From Pseudomonas iridis (GTDB lineage: Bacteria; Pseudomonadota; Gammaproteobacteria; Pseudomonadales; Pseudomonadaceae), in contig NZ_JACXXO010000008.1 of NCBI RefSeq assembly GCF_017980685.1, positions 218,536 through 282,535 of the forward strand: a DNA stretch of 64,000 nt. Reading direction: 5' to 3'. Positions 60,880 through 64,000 of the stretch are shown here, piece by piece. The notes under the pieces were generated by a model that searched no databases, had not been told where the DNA came from, and saw nothing but the letters and a program-made list of their open reading frames with translations. The position numbers were made by a program, and so were the translations under genes. The number at the start of each line of letters is the position of its first letter. Positions within the stretch are counted from its first letter, which is position 1.

Positions 60880-62304
60880 TTAACGCTTGCTCGAAGCCAG
60901 CATGGTGGCCTTCTCTTGGTCCATGCGCGCCATTAGTGGTTTGCTCTGCGCCAGGAAGCGGGCGCGTTCGGCTTTGGCGATTGGGTCGGCCATTGGCAGC
61001 TTCTGGCCCAGTGGGTCGACGTGAACGCCATTGACCTGGAACTCATAGTGCAAGTGCGGGCCGGTAGACAGGCCCGTCGTGCCGATGTAACCGATCACTT
61101 GGCCCTGTTTGACGCTGCCGCCGGTCTTCACACCTTTGGCGAAGCCTTGCATGTGGCCGTAAAGCGTACGGTAAGTATTGCCGTGTTGAATGATAACAGT
61201 GTTGCCGTAGCCCCCGCGGCGGCCGGCCAGCAGCACTTTACCGTCGCCGGCAGCCTTGATCGGCGTGCCGCGCGGGGCTGCGTAGTCGACACCTTTGTGG
61301 GCGCGGATCTTGTTTAGAATCGGGTGCTTGCGGCCCATGGAGAACTTGGAGCTGATGCGGGCGAAGTCCACCGGAGTGCGGATGAACGCCTTGCGCATGC
61401 TGTTGCCATCGGCGGTGTAGTAGCTGCTATTACCCTGTTTGTTGGTGTAACGCACAGCGGTGTAGGTCTTGCCGCGGTTAGTGAAGCGTGCTGACAGGAT
61501 GGGGCCGGTGCCGACAGCTTTGCCGTTAACCACTTTCTGTTCGTAGATCACATCGAATTCATCGCCTTGGCGTATGTCCTGAGCGAAGTCGATGTCGTAG
61601 CCGAAGACACTGGCCATATCCATGGTCATGCTATGGGAAAGCCCGGCGCGAGCGGCGGATTGCGATAGCGAACTGTTGATTACGCCGTGAGCGTAGGCGG
61701 TGCGAACGATAGGTTTTGTAATAACCCGGTTGAAGGCGAAGCCCTTGTCATTCTTGGTCAGGGTGATGGTTTCAACGTCGCTGACTTTGCTGTGCAGGCT
61801 TGTCAGTTGACCTTCAGGGCTGAGTTCGAACTCGAGTTTCTGGCCGCGCTTGAGCTGGCTGAACTGTTTGGCTTGTTTGTCGCTGGTCAGAACTTCATGC
61901 ACGGCGGTTGCAGGCAAACCGACTTCTTCGAACAGGGTCGACAGCGTATCGCCTTTTGCGACTACTACTTCTCGATGGCCGGGGGCTGTAGGTTTTTCAG
62001 CGATCGGAGCTGTGGCGGGCGCGGCTTCAGCGGTTTTTGGTGTGTTTTCTTCACTGTTTTCGATTTGGGCGAACGGCGAGGCCACAGGCTCATTTGTGGC
62101 TTGAGCGGCGTCTGCAGCGTCTTGATCTTGTGTCAGTTGTTCAGCAGGACTTTCCAGCTCAAGGCTCAGGGTTGTCTTTTTGGCTTCTACATCACTGGAA
62201 GGAAATACCAGGAGCGCCAGGCTGAGAAGGGCGGCGATTCCACTTGCTGCGAGCAGGTGGGTCTTCGGGTAAAGCGGTGGCGCTTTAGACGGTTCGGTGG
62301 TCAT
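60880..62304 (-). CDS. mepM: M23 peptidoglycan endopeptidase MepM
   Basis: A 474-residue inner-membrane-anchored endopeptidase. One N-terminal helix (about 17-36) is followed by a Thr/Ala/Glu-rich linker, an OapA/LysM-like domain (about 112-165) and a C-terminal LytM domain. The Zn ligands are in HKGVDYAAP and GPHLHYEF, plus HGNTYRTLYGHM. It cleaves D,D-crosslinks for sacculus growth. The ATG at 62304 precedes the anchor; the upstream 28 codons (to 62388) are Ser/His-rich and unlikely. It is followed by anmK. Confidence 0.9.
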   Translation of the reverse strand: MTTEPSKAPPLYPKTHLLAASGIAALLSLALLVFPSSDVEAKKTTLSLELESPAEQLTQDQDAADAAQATNEPVASPFAQIENSEENTPKTAEAAPATAPIAEKPTAPGHREVVVAKGDTLSTLFEEVGLPATAVHEVLTSDKQAKQFSQLKRGQKLEFELSPEGQLTSLHSKVSDVETITLTKNDKGFAFNRVITKPIVRTAYAHGVINSSLSQSAARAGLSHSMTMDMASVFGYDIDFAQDIRQGDEFDVIYEQKVVNGKAVGTGPILSARFTNRGKTYTAVRYTNKQGNSSYYTADGNSMRKAFIRTPVDFARISSKFSMGRKHPILNKIRAHKGVDYAAPRGTPIKAAGDGKVLLAGRRGGYGNTVIIQHGNTYRTLYGHMQGFAKGVKTGGSVKQGQVIGYIGTTGLSTGPHLHYEFQVNGVHVDPLGQKLPMADPIAKAERARFLAQSKPLMARMDQEKATMLASSKR

Positions 62305-62516
62305 AGGTAATTTTGACTTTGAAAAGTAGTGAATTGGAAAAGATGAATGACATGATGAAGATGAAATAACTGTATAAAATATAACCAAATCATCTCTGAA
62401 GCAAGTCTACAGACATCGCGTCTGTGGATTGGTGTCCGTGCGCCGGGCAAAACTTGTAATTGGTGCGCGATCTTGTATGGTTGGTTCCCTTTGAATCTGA
62501 GCCTTGCGGGTCTGTT

Positions 62517-63716
62517 ATGAAGTCGGTTGAAGAGCAGCTAGCGCTGATTAAACGTGGTGCGGAAGAACTGTTGGTCGAGTCCGAGCTGATCGAGAAGCTC
62601 AAGCGCGGCCAACCGCTGCGTATCAAGGCTGGTTTTGATCCAACCGCTCCGGATCTGCACTTGGGTCACACCGTGCTTATTAATAAGCTGCGCCAGTTCC
62701 AGGAGCTGGGGCATCAGGTGATCTTCCTTATAGGGGACTTCACCGGGATGATCGGTGATCCGAGCGGCAAGAGCGCCACTCGTCCGCCGTTGACTCGTGA
62801 GCAGGTCCTGGAAAATGCCGAGACGTATAAAACTCAGGTGTTCAAGATTCTCGATCCGGCGAAAACCGAAGTTGCTTTCAACTCCACCTGGATGGATCAG
62901 ATGGGGCCGGCGGATTTCATTCGTCTGACTTCGCAGTACACCGTCGCGCGTATGCTTGAGCGCGATGACTTCGACAAGCGTTACACCACCAACCAGCCAA
63001 TCGCTATTCACGAGTTTCTCTATCCGCTGGTTCAGGGATATGACTCGGTCGCTTTGCGTGCGGACGTCGAGTTGGGCGGTACCGATCAGAAGTTCAACTT
63101 GCTGATGGGGCGTGAGCTGCAGCGTGGTTATGGCCAGGAAGCTCAGTGCATTCTGACGATGCCTCTGCTCGAAGGTCTTGATGGCGTGAAGAAGATGTCC
63201 AAGTCGTTGGGCAATTACGTCGGCATTCAAGAAGCACCGGGCGTCATGTACAGCAAGCTCGTATCGATTCCGGATGCGCTGATGTGGCGTTACTTCGAAT
63301 TGCTCAGCTTTCGCTCGATGGACGAGATCAATGCGTTGCGTGCTGATGTAGAAGCAGGCGCCAATCCGCGTGATGTGAAGATCAAGCTGGCTGAAGAGAT
63401 TGTTGCGCGCTTCCATGGCGAAGAGGCTGCAGCGAACGCTCACCGCGCGGCGGGTAATCGTATGAAGGATGGCGAGCTCCCGGATGATCTGCCGGAGATC
63501 GAACTGGCTTCTGCTGAAGATATGCCGATTGCCGCCGTCCTTAATAAGGCAGGTCTGGTGAAGAACTCGGCGGCGGCGCGTGATCTTCTGGCGTCCGGCG
63601 GTGTGCGTATAGATGGTGAGGTCGTTGATCGCTCCTTTATATATGTAGTGGGTGTTACCCACGTTTGCCAGGCTGGCAAGAAGGCTTTCGCACGTATCAC
63701 GCTGAAATCTGAATAA
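62517..63716 (+). CDS. tyrS: Tyrosyl-tRNA synthetase
   Basis: A 399-residue class I synthetase of the shorter TyrZ-like type. [13 protein letters not shown] is the HIGH motif, KKMSKSLGN the KMSKS motif, and a C-terminal S4 RNA-binding domain ([18 protein letters not shown]) ends the protein. The ATG at 62517 ([14 protein letters not shown]) matches the family; the frame start at 62460 adds a non-conserved segment. It lies immediately before an rRNA operon, as in other Pseudomonas. Confidence 0.96.
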   Translation: MKSVEEQLALIKRGAEELLVESELIEKLKRGQPLRIKAGFDPTAPDLHLGHTVLINKLRQFQELGHQVIFLIGDFTGMIGDPSGKSATRPPLTREQVLENAETYKTQVFKILDPAKTEVAFNSTWMDQMGPADFIRLTSQYTVARMLERDDFDKRYTTNQPIAIHEFLYPLVQGYDSVALRADVELGGTDQKFNLLMGRELQRGYGQEAQCILTMPLLEGLDGVKKMSKSLGNYVGIQEAPGVMYSKLVSIPDALMWRYFELLSFRSMDEINALRADVEAGANPRDVKIKLAEEIVARFHGEEAAANAHRAAGNRMKDGELPDDLPEIELASAEDMPIAAVLNKAGLVKNSAAARDLLASGGVRIDGEVVDRSFIYVVGVTHVCQAGKKAFARITLKSE

Positions 63717-63731
63717 AATCGAAAATAGCGG

Positions 63732-63759
63732 TTGACGGCAGATTCCAGACGTCTATAAT
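63732..63759 (+). promoter_or_regulatory. rRNA operon promoter P1
   Basis: TTGACG (63732-63737), a 16-base spacer and TATAAT (63754-63759), followed by the GC-rich discriminator TCGCCCC and preceded by an A-rich UP-like stretch (AATAAAATCGAAAATAG). These are marks of a ppGpp-sensitive rRNA promoter. Confidence 0.85.
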
Positions 63760-63934
63760 TCGCCCCACTTCCGGCGCAGTCGAAACGGAAAACTCCTTGA
63801 GATTCAATGAGTTAAGTAGGTTTCGAGAGCGGGTCGCTTCAGTTCATCGAAGCCTGGAAGGAGTTGAAAGAGTGGTGATGTTTGGCTCTTTTAACGGTTC
63901 GATCTTCTCGGTCGAAAGCGGAGAAAAAGAGGTG

Positions 63935-63962
63935 TTGACAACAGCGAGTAACGCTGTAGAAT
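63935..63962 (+). promoter_or_regulatory. rRNA operon promoter P2
   Basis: TTGACA (63935-63940), a 16-base spacer and TAGAAT (63957-63962), then TCGCCTCCCGC. It lies 203 bases after P1. The end of the window (AACGAGAGATCGGAAGCGCA) resembles a Pseudomonas rRNA leader; the 16S gene itself is beyond the edge. Confidence 0.85.
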
Positions 63963-64000
63963 TCGCCTCCCGCTAACGAGAGATCGGAAGCGCAAGTGGT

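Overview
The window is an ordered chromosomal segment of a Pseudomonas, most likely of the P. fluorescens group. The case rests on gene content, on a gene order matching what I recall of P. putida (davA to tyrS) and P. aeruginosa (rmcA/rpoD to tyrS and an rRNA operon), on GC-rich DNA, and on many short palindromes of the Pseudomonas REP type. I see no phage, insertion sequence, CRISPR array or broken gene. This is core genome, and its interest lies in regulation and in how neighbouring pathways connect.

Layout. 1-3563: lysine catabolism (davB and the start of davA), its probable Lrp-type regulator, an unknown membrane protein and a tRNA-Ile2(CAU). 3579-12030: the c-di-GMP enzyme RmcA and the macromolecular synthesis block rpsU-dnaG-rpoD. 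12233-16108: tsaD, plsY, folB-folK, cca. 16172-21042: the stress module prkA-yeaH-spoVR. 21337-28973: glpE, apaG-apaH, and the overlapping outer-membrane/cofactor operon lptD-surA-pdxA-rsmA. 29105-32621: the cell-wall recycling pair amgK-murU, djlA, and a DUF3530 hydrolase. 32695-42031: a sensor kinase and response regulator (agtSR), a four-gene ABC transporter (agtABCD) and an iron-type alcohol dehydrogenase. 42146-50160: rpe-gph-trpE, the autotransporter esterase estP, and trpGDC. 50295-63716: a lipoate-ligase-like gene, vfr, an osmC-family gene, speD, coq7, a HIT protein, an SDR, a DUF805 protein, a nitronate monooxygenase, hemJ, argC, erpA, anmK, mepM and tyrS. 63717-64000: two tandem rRNA promoters and the leader of an rRNA operon whose genes lie beyond the right edge.

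How the parts connect. DavB and DavA turn lysine into 5-aminovalerate, and the transporter at 36163-40658 matches by gene order the P. aeruginosa system for 4-aminobutyrate and 5-aminovalerate uptake. The window therefore holds both a source and an import route for one metabolite. AnmK, AmgK and MurU are steps of one peptidoglycan-recycling route.

The strongest regulatory signal is a pair of related tryptophan-codon-rich sequences. One forms the last codons of gph just before trpE. The other is a free-standing 28-codon leader ORF before trpGDC. Both end in Arg-Trp-Arg-Trp-Arg-Ala-stop and are followed by a small GC hairpin, which fits attenuation control of both halves of the split trp operon. 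Other sites are an IscR-like motif on the erpA promoter, inverted repeats before davB and agtA, and REP pairs between agtS and agtR and between agtB and agtC.
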